Source of the DNA: Liolophura sinensis
Lineage: Eukaryota > Mollusca > Polyplacophora > Chitonida > Chitonidae
NCBI RefSeq assembly: GCF_032854445.1
Contig: NC_088300.1
Coordinates: forward strand, 79,957,084 to 80,021,083
DNA length: 64,000 nt
Direction of reading: 5' to 3'
Shown: piece after piece, positions 25,501-35,265 of the stretch
Layout: each line of letters begins with the position of its first letter
Numbering within the stretch: the first letter of the stretch is position 1
Notes under the pieces: generated by a model
What the model was told of the DNA's origin: nothing
The model's database searches: none
What the model saw: the letters and a program-made list of their open reading frames with translations, nothing else
Made by a program: the position numbers and the translations under genes

Positions 25501-28500
25501 TTTGTACATGACAAATGTCCTAGCTTGTGAACTGACTCCAACCATTAGAACTACATTTAGTTGATTAAAGAATGCTCTTATACTTTAAAAAGTGATGTGA
25601 TTCTGGTACTGGGTTTGATATTGATAACACTATTTGGAACACTGTTTCCTCTTGAGTATTGTGCAGAAATATTCTGATACCAGCTGCTGCTCATAACTTC
25701 ATTTGAACACACATTTAAGTCAGAGAGTAAACTATTCTTTACTATTAGTTCACATCTACGCAGTGTAAGCCACTGACAGGTATACATGTGTATACATCAG
25801 TGTATTTTATGAGTTTTTATTTAAATTTTTCAGTATGTTTTTGTTTTCTTCACACAACCACTACATTGCATATGCACATGAAATGACGAATCTATCAATA
25901 TTGCCACAGACTCCTCCCACAAAGAGAAGAAGAGGTGGGGCTAGTGTCAGAAGGATCGAGAGCGACTCCTCCCTGGTGTTGGATGATGGGGATGACATAG
26001 AGTCTACAGCAGCATCCAGACGGTATCCAAAACTTCACTACATTTCTGCACATACATGTAAACCTCAATTGTTTTTAATTAACCTGCATGGGAGATACTT
26101 GTCAATACTTCTGTAGCAGCCATTGGAAGAAGTTGAATGTTGTGTTTTTGTTCCAGCAGCGAATTGTAAGAACTTCATATTTTCCATGTATTGTATTAGC
26201 TGATTGCATGGTGTCTTGATTTTGATTGCTCTAGTCCCAGACGACAGGCAAGTGGTGGAAGGAAGCAGACGCCATCCAAGCCAGTTCTCCCTAGGGTCAG
26301 GTCAGGGGGCAGGGGAGAGGCCACAGACAGGTAAGATTTGTCACTCTGATCATATATTATGACAAGTGGGGTGTGAGTGGGTGGGTGAGATATGGGAGGG
26401 AGCTGACTGGCAAGGTACGAGTCGCGCACATTGTCAAGTGAAAGGATGTCAAAGTTTTGAAATCTTTGAGGAGATTTTCCAAGGAGTTTTGGTACCTAAA
26501 AGCAGCAACAAACAACCAAAGACAAGCTGGGGTGTGTTAAAAAAGTATGACAGCAACAAGACCTGTATGGAAATTCCAGATCATTACAAACCTTAATGAA
26601 TTCCTGCACGTTGCTGTTGAACTCTGCTACATTTAAGTGTGATAACTTGCACTCTAACTGTATTTTAGAATTATGATAATCTTTCCTCATCTGAGTTTTG
26701 CAACAACTGCATAATAATAATTTATGCCCATCAGTTAAGCTCCTTGAAAAGGCATCTGATTATATGCTCCATCTGACTTCAGTTGTGATTTTTAGCAAAA
26801 ACATTTTCTTTCATAATTTGATGAAAAAAATTCAGCATAAAGCATGTAAGCTGAAATAGTCTTGGTCAAGCTAGTCATAATCTGAACATTTATTTAGTTC
26901 AAGTACTGGTAGCACACCTTACATTTGCAAATAGAATATTAATGTTTTTTTCTAGATATGGCCCTGAAAAGTCATCATTTTTCTTGCTGTAAGACCATTT
27001 CTCAGGTGCAGAAGATTGCACCTTCAGTTTGAAACGTTACATATTCAAATGTTTAGTAACATCCTGTAAAACATGTTTTTCTCTACAATTTGTCCAAAGA
27101 AGAAAAGAAAAAAGAAAAAAACAGCATTTTATTCAGGACCCATTAAATACTCCTAGGACCCACTTAAAATGGCCACATGATCCACCAAATACCTGGTGAC
27201 ATCACTGGTGATGGCTGCTGTAGACACGTCAGTTTTAGAAATAATGAGAATCAAAATCATGAGGACAATGCTGATAACAAAGAATAGACTAAGAATAGCG
27301 TCTTTTTCTCTGATTAGGTAGTACTCGTCAGATAAAAGCCAGTTCTCCTCTGCTGAAATTTGGAGGAGTACTGTACTGCCACAAAAATGTATTCATCTGG
27401 AGTACTGAAGTGGGGTATGTGTGGGTGGGTGAGACATGGGAGGGAGCAGACACCATCCAGTCCTCCTCAGGGTGAGGTCAGGGGGCAGGGGGGAGGCTAC
27501 GGACAGGTAAGTTTCCCCCCCCACCCCTGATCATATATGATGACAAATGGGGTATGTGTGGGTGGGTGAGATATGGGAGGGAGCAGACACCTTCCAAGCT
27601 AGTCCTCCCCAGGGTGAGGTCAGGGGGCAGGGGGGAGGCTACAGACAGGTAAGGTCCCCCCCCCCCCTCCGATCATATGTGATGACAAATGGGGTATGTG
27701 TGGGTGGGTGAGACATGGGAGGGAGCGGACACCTTCCAAGCCAGTCGTCCCCAGGGTGAGGTCAGGGGGCAGGGGGGAGGCTACAGACAGGTAAGGTCCC
27801 CCCCCCCCTCCGATCATATGTGATGACAAATGAGGTATGTGTGGGTGGGTGAGACATGGGAGGGAGCAGACACCATCCAGTCCTCCCCAGGGTGAGGTCA
27901 GGGGGCAGGGGGGAGGCTACAGACAGGTAAGCCCCCCCCCCCCCTTCCCCGATCATATATGATGACAAATGGGGTATGTGTGGGCTGGTGAGATATGGGA
28001 GGGAGCAGACACCTTCCAAGCCAGTGCTCGCCAGGGTGATTTCAGGGGGCAGGGGGAGGCTACAGACAGGTGAGGTCTGACCCCCTAATCATATGTGAGT
28101 GGGATATTAAAGTGTATTTGCAACCAACAGAAAATCTATTCATTTTCATTGAGGTAGGAGAGCGGGAAAGCCAGGTGGTATCAGTGAAGTGGAATTTTTG
28201 ACTTTTGTGACAATGTTTATATTGTCATGTATATCATGCATAATCTCTATACCCGTGTGTATGTATGTCTCTATACCCGTGTGTATGTATGTCTCTATAC
28301 CCGTGTGTATGTATGTCTCTATACCCGTGTGTATGTATGTCTCTATACCCGTGTGTATGTATGTCTCTATACCCGTGTGTATGTATGTCTCTATACCCGT
28401 GTGTATGTATGTCTCTATACCCGTGTGTATGTATGTCTCTATACCCGTGTGTATGTATGTCTCTATACCCGTGTGTATGTATGTCTCTATACCCATGTGT

Positions 28501-31500
28501 ATGTATGTCTCTATACCCGTGTGTATGTATGTCTCTATACCCGTGTGTATGTATGTCTCTATACCCATGTGTATGTATGTCTCTATACCCATGTGTATGT
28601 ATGTCTCTATACCCGTGTGTATGTATGTCTCTATACCCGTGTGTATGTATGTCTCTATACCCGTGTGTATGTATGTCTCTATACCCGTGTGTATGTATGT
28701 CTCTATACCCATGTGTATGTATGTCTCTATACCCGTGTGTATGTATTTCTCTATACCCATGTGTATGAGTCCTGTCTCTATACCCATGTGTATGTATGTC
28801 TTTATACCCGTGTGTATGTATGTCTCTATACCCGTGTGTATGTATGTCTCTATACCCATGTGTATGTATGTCTCTATACCCGTGTGTATGTATGTCTCTA
28901 TACCCGTGTGTATGTATGTCTCTATACCCGTGTGTATGTATGTCTCTATACCCGTGTGTATGTATGTCTCTATACCCGTGTGTATGTATGTCTCTATACC
29001 CGTGTGTATGTATGTCTCTATACCCGTGTGTATGTATGTCTCTATACCCGTGTGTATGTATGTCTCTATACCCGTGTGTATGTATGTCTCTATACCCGTG
29101 TGTATGTATGTCTCTATACCCGTGTGTATGTATGTCTCTATACCCGTGTGTATGTATGTCTCTATACCCGTGTGTATGTATGTCTCTATACCCGTGTGTA
29201 TGTATGTCTCTATACCCGTGTGTATGTATGTCTCTATACCCGTGTGTATGTATGTCTCTATACCCGTGTGTATGTATGTCTCTATACCCGTGTGTATGTA
29301 TGTCTCTATACCCGTGTGTATGTATGTCTCTATACCCGTGTGTATGTATGTCTCTATACCCGTGTGTATGTATGTCTCTATACCCGTGTGTATGTATGTC
29401 TCTATACCCGTGTGTATGTATGTCTCTATACCCGTGTGTATGTATGTCTCTATACCCATGTGTATGTATGTCTCTATACCCGTGTGTATGTATGTCTCTA
29501 TACCCGTGTGTATGTATGTCTCTATACCCGTGTGTATGTATGTCTCTATACCCGTGTGTATGTATGTCTCTATACCCATGTGTATGTATGTCTCTATACC
29601 CGTGTGTATGTATGTCTCTATACCCGTGTGTATGTATGTCTCTATACCCGTGTGTATGTATGTCTCTATACCCGTGTGTATGTATGTCTCTATACCCATG
29701 TGTATGTATGTCTCTATACCCGTGTGTATGTATTTCTCTATACCCATGTGTATGAGTCCTGTCTCTATACCCATGTGTATGTATGTCTTTATACCCGTGT
29801 GTATGTATGTCTCTATACCCGTGTGTATGTATGTCTCTATACCCGTGTGTATGTATGTCTCTATACCCGTGTGTATGTATGTCTCTATACCCGTGTGTAT
29901 GTATGTCTCTATACCCGTGTGTATGTATGTCTCTATACCCGTGTGTATGTATGTCTCTATACCCGTGTGTATGTATGTCTCTATACCCGTGTGTATGTAT
30001 GTCTCTATACCCGTGTGTATGTATGTCTCTATACCCGTGTGTATGTATGTCTCTATACCCGTGTGTATGTATGTCTCTATACCCGTGTGTATGTATGTCT
30101 CTATACCCGTGTGTATGTATGTCTCTATACCCGTGTGTATGTATGTCTCTATACCCGTGTGTATGTATGTCTCTATACCCGTGTGTATGTATGTCTCTAT
30201 ACCCGTGTGTATGTATGTCTCTATACCCGTGTGTATGTATGTCTCTATACCCGTGTGTATGTATGTCTCTATACCCGTGTGTATGTATGTCTCTATACCC
30301 GTGTGTATGTATGTCTCTATACCCGTGTGTATGTATGTCTCTATACCCGTGTGTATGTATGTCTCTATACCCGTGTGTATGTATGTCTCTATACCCATGT
30401 GTATGTATGTCTCTATACCCGTGTGTATGTATGTCTCTATACCCGTGTGTATGTATGTCTCTATACCCGTGTGTATGTATGTCTCTATACCCGTGTGTAT
30501 GTATGTCTCTATACCCATGTGTATGTATGTCTCTATACCCGTGTGTATGTATGTCTCTATACCCATGTGTATGAGTCCTGTCTCTATACCCATGTGTATG
30601 TATTTCTCTATACCCATGTGTATGAGTCCTGTCTCTATACCCATGTGTATGTATGTCTTTATACCCGTGTGTATGTATGTCTCTATACCCATGTGTATGT
30701 ATGTCTCTATACCCGTGTGTATGTATGTCTCTATACCCATGTGCATGTATGTCTCTATACCCGTGTGTATGTATGTCTCTATACCCATGTGTATGTATGT
30801 CTCTATACCCATGTGTATGTATGTCTCTATACCCATGTGTATGTATGTCTCTATACCCGTGTGTATGTATGTCTTTATACCCGTGTGTATGTATGTCTCT
30901 ATACCCGTGTGTATGTATGACCCTATACCCGTGTGTGTGTATGTCTCTATACCCGTGTGTATGTATGTCTCTATACCCGTGTGTATGTATGTCTCTATAC
31001 CCGTGTGTATGTATGTCTCTATACCCATGTGCTTGACTCCTGTCTCTATACCCATGTGTATTACTCCTGTCTCTATATTCATGTGTATTACTCCTGTCTC
31101 TATATTCATGTGTATGACTCGTGTCTCTATACCCATGTGTATGACTCCTGTCTCTATACCCATGTGTATTACTCCTGTCTCTATACCCATGTGTATGACT
31201 CCTGTCTGTATACCCATGTGCATAACTCCTGTCTCTGTACCCATGTGTATTACTCCTGTCTCTATACCCATGTGCATGACTCCTGTCTCTATACCCATGT
31301 GCATGACTCCTGTCTCTATGCCCATGTGCATGACTCCTGTCTCTATACCCATGTGCTTGACTCCTGTCTCTATACACAGTGTACGACTCCTGTCTCTATA
31401 CCCATGTGGCCTTCTCTCCAGAGGTTCAAACCATGTTTGTTCAAGTTAGGTTTGTAAGCCTAACTGACAAGATTTGTAGTGAATAGTGCGACAAATGGAC

Positions 31501-32940
31501 AAACAGACGGACAGGAAAACCTGGAAAGTTATTAAGGTGAATTATAAAGGTGAAATAAATCTTCAATCCACCTTTTCGTTCTGGAGATATTAAGCTGACA
31601 TGGTCATCTTCCTCTGAAATAGCATTGATCAGTCAGACAGAGGTTAATATCGGCCCATAAATTTGGGACATATTGGTAATTAATAGTTCTGACAAAATCA
31701 TAAATTCGACATGTGACTCACTGTATGCTTGATGAGGTGTGTCCATATTTAATATGCTGTACGTTCCTTTCTCCATAGACGCTCCAGCATGCAAAAGTCA
31801 GGTTCAGGAGCCTCAATAGTTCTGACAAAATCATAAATTCTGACTTGTGACTCACTGTGTGCTTGATGAGGTGTGTCCATATTTAATATGTTGTGTGTTC
31901 CTTTTTCCATAGACGCTCCAGCATGCAAAAGTCAGGTTCAGGAGCCTCAATAGTTCTGACAAAATCATAAATTCTGACTTGTGACTCACTGTGTGCTTGA
32001 TGAGGTGTGTCCATATTTAATATGCTGTGTGTTCCTTTTTCCATAGATGCTCCAGCATGCAAAAGTCAGGTTCAGGAGCCTCAATAGTTCTGACAAAATC
32101 ATAAATTCGACATGTGACTCACTGTGTGCTTGATGAGGTGTGTCCATATTTAATATGCTGTACGTTCCTTTCTCCATAGACTCTCCAGCATGCAAAAGTC
32201 AGGTTCAGGAGCCTCAATAGTTCTGACAAAATCATAAATTCTGACTTGTGACTCACTGTGTGCTTGATGAGGTGTGTCCATATTTAATATGTTGTGTGTT
32301 CCTTTTTCCATAGACGCTCCAGCATGCAAAAGTCAGGTTCAGGAGCCTCAATAGTTCTGACAAAATCATAAATTCTGACTTGTGACTCACTGTGTGCTTG
32401 ATGAGGTGTGTCCATATTTAATATGCTGTGTGTTCCTTTTTCCATAGATGCTCCAGCATGCAAAAGTCAGGTTCAGGAGCCTCAATAGTTCTGACAAAAT
32501 CATAAATTCTGACTTGTGACTCACTGTGTGCTTGATGAGGTGTGTCCATATTTAATATGCTGTGTGTTCCTTTTTCCATAGACGCTCCAGCATGCAAAAG
32601 TCAGGTTCAGGAGCCTCAATAGTTCTGACAAAATCATAAATTCTGACTTGTGACTCACTGTGTGCTAGATGAGGTGTGTCCATATTTAATATGCTGTGTG
32701 TTCCTTTTTCCATAGACGCTCCAGCATGCAAAAGTCAGGTTCAGGAGCCTCAATAGTTCTGACAAAATCATAAATTCTGACTTGTGACTCACTGTATGCT
32801 TGATGAGGTGTGTCCATATTTAATATGCTGTGTGTTCCTTTTTCCACAGACGCTCCAGCATGCGAAAGTCAGGTTCAGGAGCCTCAAACAAGTCTGCAGC
32901 AGAAGTTGTAGATGCAGATGATCTATTGGACGATTTGTGA
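13577..32940 (+). CDS. XRCC4: DNA double-strand-break repair protein XRCC4 (NHEJ scaffold), 11 coding exons, 350 aa
   Basis: XRCC4 dimerises through a coiled coil, binds DNA ligase IV and XLF, and acts in nuclear end joining. Coding exons: 13577-13712, 14589-14779, 16049-16213, 17700-17756, 17989-18043, 18279-18317, 23727-23808, 25352-25379, 25910-26022, 26235-26330, 32850-32940. All have GT-AG borders, and the sum is 1053 nt, in frame to TGA. Residues 1-~113 form the head domain (THLSDGESAW-type strand near 33-42, then WKKHMAMDDIKFQLG). A long helix with RLDKCVAAKEEIEKELYSKF (165-184) aligns with the human FEKCVSAKEALETDLYKRF region. SNEDTTDDEK (242-251) matches the human CK2 site that binds FHA domains. 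KRRR (256-259) is a likely NLS. The C-terminus DADDLLDDL resembles human DLFDEI. The exon 5 donor (18043 rather than 18051) was chosen because only it keeps exons 6-11 in frame. Introns 6 and 10 are swollen by arrays. Confidence 0.93.
14924..15060 (+). repeat. Tandem duplicate of the XRCC4 exon 2 / intron 2 junction
   Basis: This stretch repeats 14746-14880 at an offset of 178 bp. It covers the last 34 bases of exon 2 (ATGGAAAAAACATA...GATATTAAG) and about 100 bases of intron 2. The copy reads KHKAMDDIK instead of KHMAMDDIK, and its donor is GTCAGT instead of GTGAGT. It has no exon 5' part and no clear acceptor, so it should stay intronic. It provides a second, weaker donor downstream of the real one. 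Confidence 0.85.
16255..17515. repeat. 25/50-bp minisatellite in XRCC4 intron 3
   Basis: Units of 25 bp sharing CTGGTATAGTCCATAC / CTGGCATAGTCCATGC alternate, so the later part has a 50-bp dimer period. It starts about 40 bp after exon 3 and ends about 185 bp before exon 4. The left part (16255-16600) is more irregular, with substitutions such as GATATCACTGGCATAG. The minus-strand frames of up to 312 aa are repeat translations. I see no exon homology in the unit. Confidence 0.95.
18523..18838 (+). mobile_element. SINE-like element with tRNA-type head and internal duplication
   Basis: It begins with GACGAGTGGTCTAGTGGTTG, an A-box-like tRNA head. It ends with GGTTTCCTCCACTCATAAAA and CTGACCGCCATAAGTGAAAA, a diverged relative of the 3' domain of the other SINEs here. 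A segment of about 70 bp beginning GATGTG(C/G)ATGATTGTGAG occurs twice in tandem (about 18678 and 18750). It lies in XRCC4 intron 6, just before the 70-bp array. Confidence is lower than for the other SINEs because the B box is poor. Confidence 0.65.
18965..23030. repeat. 70-bp satellite in XRCC4 intron 6, left block
   Basis: About 58 units of 70 bp, with cores TGTACACGTACAAATTCTCC and CCAAGGCCAGTACGTGCAAA and the word ACAAACATTGTGTACAGTGA. Units near the right end are more diverged (CACATACAAAATCTCC, GACCTGTATGTGC). No minus-strand frame contains a stop in the consensus, which creates overlapping frames of up to 816 aa. Because 70 is not a multiple of 3, each frame runs through all three translations, which marks these as artefacts. 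Part of the unit is homologous to the start of XRCC4 exon 7 (see findings). Confidence 0.95.
23031..23387 (+). mobile_element. tRNA-derived SINE inserted inside the 70-bp array
   Basis: A tRNA-like head (TAGCACAGTTGGTAGAGCAT, then GGATCAATCCTGGGTCGAGT) is followed by ACTTTAAAAGAGGAAGTTGG, a conserved GGCGTTCAGCATGAAGGGG block, and the tail GTTAAACCCCAAGCACTCAC with TCACTCACTCA. It interrupts the 70-bp satellite between a CAATGAGA and a CCCAAGGCCAG sequence. The array therefore existed before the insertion. It differs from the SINE type at 11376. A functional tRNA gene is unlikely because of the mismatched stem and the long SINE body. Confidence 0.85.
23388..23762. repeat. 70-bp satellite in XRCC4 intron 6, right block, running into exon 7
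   Basis: About five further 70-bp units follow the SINE. The last, diverged unit contains the acceptor CACTTTTAG (ending 23726) and the first 36 bases of XRCC4 exon 7 (23727-23762). That exon segment aligns with the AATTCTCCTCCCAAGGCCAG...CAAACAAACA part of the satellite unit. Array and exon therefore overlap here. Confidence 0.85.
24121..25205. repeat. 50-bp minisatellite in XRCC4 intron 7
   Basis: About 21 units of 50 bp with the core TTGACTGCTGCTGTTAGTAA followed by GCTCATCATTTACAAAGCC. Point variants and small indels (CTTGCTG, TGTGAG, TTGCAAAG) distinguish units. It lies between exons 7 and 8. I see no resemblance to either exon and no coding content. Confidence 0.95.
27441..28085 (+). 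repeat. ~141-bp array of partial XRCC4 exon 10 copies with their donor sites
   Basis: Five tandem units. Each contains a sequence like the 3' two thirds of exon 10 (real exon 26235-26330), ending at 27506, 27648, 27790, 27926 and 28069. Each is followed by GTAAG or GTGAG, a C-run and the intronic words GATCATATATGATGACAAAT and GGGTGGGTGAGATATGGGAG, which also flank the real exon. Each copy keeps CAGGGTGAGGTCAGGGGGCA and CTACAGACAG. The original upstream acceptor and the first 20 or so exon bases are missing. A CCTCCCCAG inside most copies could act as an acceptor. Confidence 0.88.
28243..31400. repeat. 24-bp minisatellite in XRCC4 intron 10, about 116 units plus a 27-bp variant tail
   Basis: The unit is 24 bp, with core CTCTATACCCGTGTGTATGT. 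From about 31030 a 27-bp form with GACTCCTGTCTCTATACCCA takes over. 24 and 27 are multiples of three and the unit has no stop in several frames. Open frames of over 1000 aa therefore appear on both strands with 8-residue periodicity. The mirror frames, low complexity and intronic position argue against a gene. A distinctive TATTTCTCTATACCCATG / GAGTCCTGTCTC block recurs at 28745, 29732 and about 30560-30640. Confidence 0.96.
31690..32849 (+). repeat. ~134-bp array carrying eight decoy copies of the XRCC4 terminal-exon acceptor
   Basis: Eight copies precede the real terminal exon. Their exon-like starts are near 31779, 31913, 32047, 32180, 32314, 32448, 32582 and 32716, and the real exon is at 32850. 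Each copy has the pyrimidine tract TTCCTTTTTCCATAG (or TTCCTTTCTCCATAG), then exon sequence beginning ACGCTCCAGCATGCAAAAGT up to GGAGCCTCA. It then jumps to ATAGTTCTGACAAAATCATA. The real exon has CACAG instead of CATAG and continues with AACAAGTCTGC. In the XRCC4 frame every copy reaches a TAA soon after the jump. Confidence 0.92.
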
Positions 32941-34455
32941 TAATGTGATTTGTTCACTTTATAATACATCTGGGAAAAAACAATATTTTATGGACAACAT
33001 GAGGAACATATATTATATGAGAAATCATGACTCACCAAGACAGCAGTTTTTCCTGTTTAATGTGACTGATTTACTTCTGACATAGCTAAATGTACCTTCA
33101 TAGTGTTAATGAGTGAATGTTTGTGGTTTAACCTCATACTTAACAATTTTTCAGTCAGATGACAATGAAAGAATCCTTAGAGTGCCTCCTTGTTGTAACC
33201 CATACCTGTACGTGTAACTCATACCTGTACATGTATGTTCTGTTGTAACCTTGTTCAAAATTTAGTGTCCAGATTCATTATTTATTCCTATTCATGTATT
33301 GTTACTTCGAGACAATAACATTTTATGAAAGTGCATATAAATCCGTTATGTATGATACTGTTATTGAGTAGTCACTGAGGTTGGTTTTATGCATATTTTC
33401 TGCCAACACTTGATAATCTCTAGAATTCTACCTCTATGGTAAAAGCTGCCAGAAGCATCTCAAATTTCTCCAGGAATTGGGTCATTGTTGACACACATAT
33501 TAGGTCAGTGAAGAACCCTGGGGGGAGTTTTTTCAAATTTCCATATTTGGAGCTCAAGAAGGATTCTGCAGCGAGAAAATACATAACACAGTTTGTCTAG
33601 TTGTGGAGGTTGGCAAAGTCAGTATAAAATCTGTTGTTATACTAGAATTAATTTGTGGTGTCGCCTTTGTCTGGAGCCCTTCTCATATGATTTTTAAAAG
33701 ACAACACAAGACCAAATATATAGTGTCGATGAAGTATTCGACATTAAGTTTAAATACCATTTGCGTAAGCGAGGTGTGACAGTTGTTCGTGCACATTGAG
33801 AATTTGGAAAGCACAGCTATGTTATCAATTTTAACCAGTCAAGCGTAAATTATTATGTTTTCATTAATATCGCACAGACAATGTTTTGTGTGTAGGGTAC
33901 AAGTGACCTAATAGCGTCATTCCGGTTTCTCTAACATGGAGTATCCCATGGCTCTGTAAGAATTCCAGATAGCAATTTGATTTATAGTAACTAAGCACAT
34001 AAGAAATAATTGGCTGTAGCATTTTATGTCTGGTTCAGAAATAACAATGGTTATATTATCTATTGTCTTGTCTTTTAATCAGGTTCCATTCTCTCTAAGT
34101 AGGTCAAATACCTAAATCTGGACACTAATTCATAAACAAGAAATACAATGTAACTGTCAGCAAAGATGATTGAAATGTTATCTTAAGACACTGTATTTCC
34201 AATTTTCCCTGTATAGGTGAATGTAACCCATATTTATAAATCCATCATTTGTAGCTTTCATGCATACCTACTGTCTATTTCACATTTTTTCTTTTCACAT
34301 CTTTTTCTCCATGACTTTAAAATCTTGCATTTAAAAGTATTGAGTACATCGTAAAACCCCAAACATACAAATACACCTATTCATACTCTTTCACAGCCTT
34401 CACTTTAATTTAGCAGTGGCTGATGTCATGTGTCTATTTTTGTTTTGCTTGAAAA
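32941..34455. other. XRCC4 3' flank / likely 3' UTR, no gene recognised
   Basis: AT-rich unique sequence downstream of the XRCC4 TGA. Part of it is presumably 3' UTR. I did not find a clean AATAAA close to the stop, so I do not place the polyadenylation site. No ORF here resembles a known protein. Confidence 0.5.
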
Positions 34456-35265
34456 TTATGTGATCCGTGTACATTGTATAAATACAAGTGATTCGTGGAC
34501 ATTGTATAAATACAAGTGATCTGTGGACATTGTATAGATACAAGTGATCCGTGGACATTGTATAAATACAAGTGATCCGTGTACATTGTATAAATACAAG
34601 TGATCCGTGGACATTGTATAAATACAAGTGATCCGTGGACATTGTATAAATACAAGTGATCCGTGGACATCGTAGAAATACAAGTGATCCGTGGACATCG
34701 TATAAATACAAGTGATCCGTGGACATTGTTTAAATACAAGTGATCCGTGGACATTGTATAAATACAAGTGATCTGTGGACATTGTATAAATACAAGTGAT
34801 CCATGGACATCGTTTAAATACAAGTGATCCGTGCACATCATATAAATACCAGTGATCCGTGGACATTGTTTAAATACAAGTGATCCATGCACATCGTATA
34901 AATACCAGTGATCCATGCACATTGTTTAAATACAAGTGATCCATGCACATCGTATGATACAAGTGATCCATGGACATTGTATAAATACAAGTGATCCATG
35001 TACATTGTATAAAGACAATTGATCCATGGACATCGTTTACATACAAGTAATCCATGTACATTGTATACATACAAGTGATCCATTCACATCGTATAAATAC
35101 AAGTGATCCATGGACATCGTTTAAATACAAGTGATCCATGCACATCGTATAAATACAAGTGATCCATGTACATTGTATACATACAAGTGATCCATTCACA
35201 TCGTATACAGACAATTGATCCGTGGACATCATTTAAATACAAGTGATCCGTGGACATTGTATAAA
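34456..35265. repeat. 28-bp minisatellite with a TATAAATA word in most units
   Basis: About 29 units of 28 bp, with core GTGATCCGTGGACATTGTAT then AAATACAA. TATAAATAC is kept in most units, and variants have TTTAAATAC or TATACATAC. It lies between XRCC4 and calpain. The minus-strand frames of 108-162 aa are repeat translations. Confidence 0.95.

Noticed and set aside
28146-31457. Open frames of about 1000 aa on both strands
   Set aside because: 24-bp repeat translated in several frames at once, intronic, with mirror images on the opposite strand.
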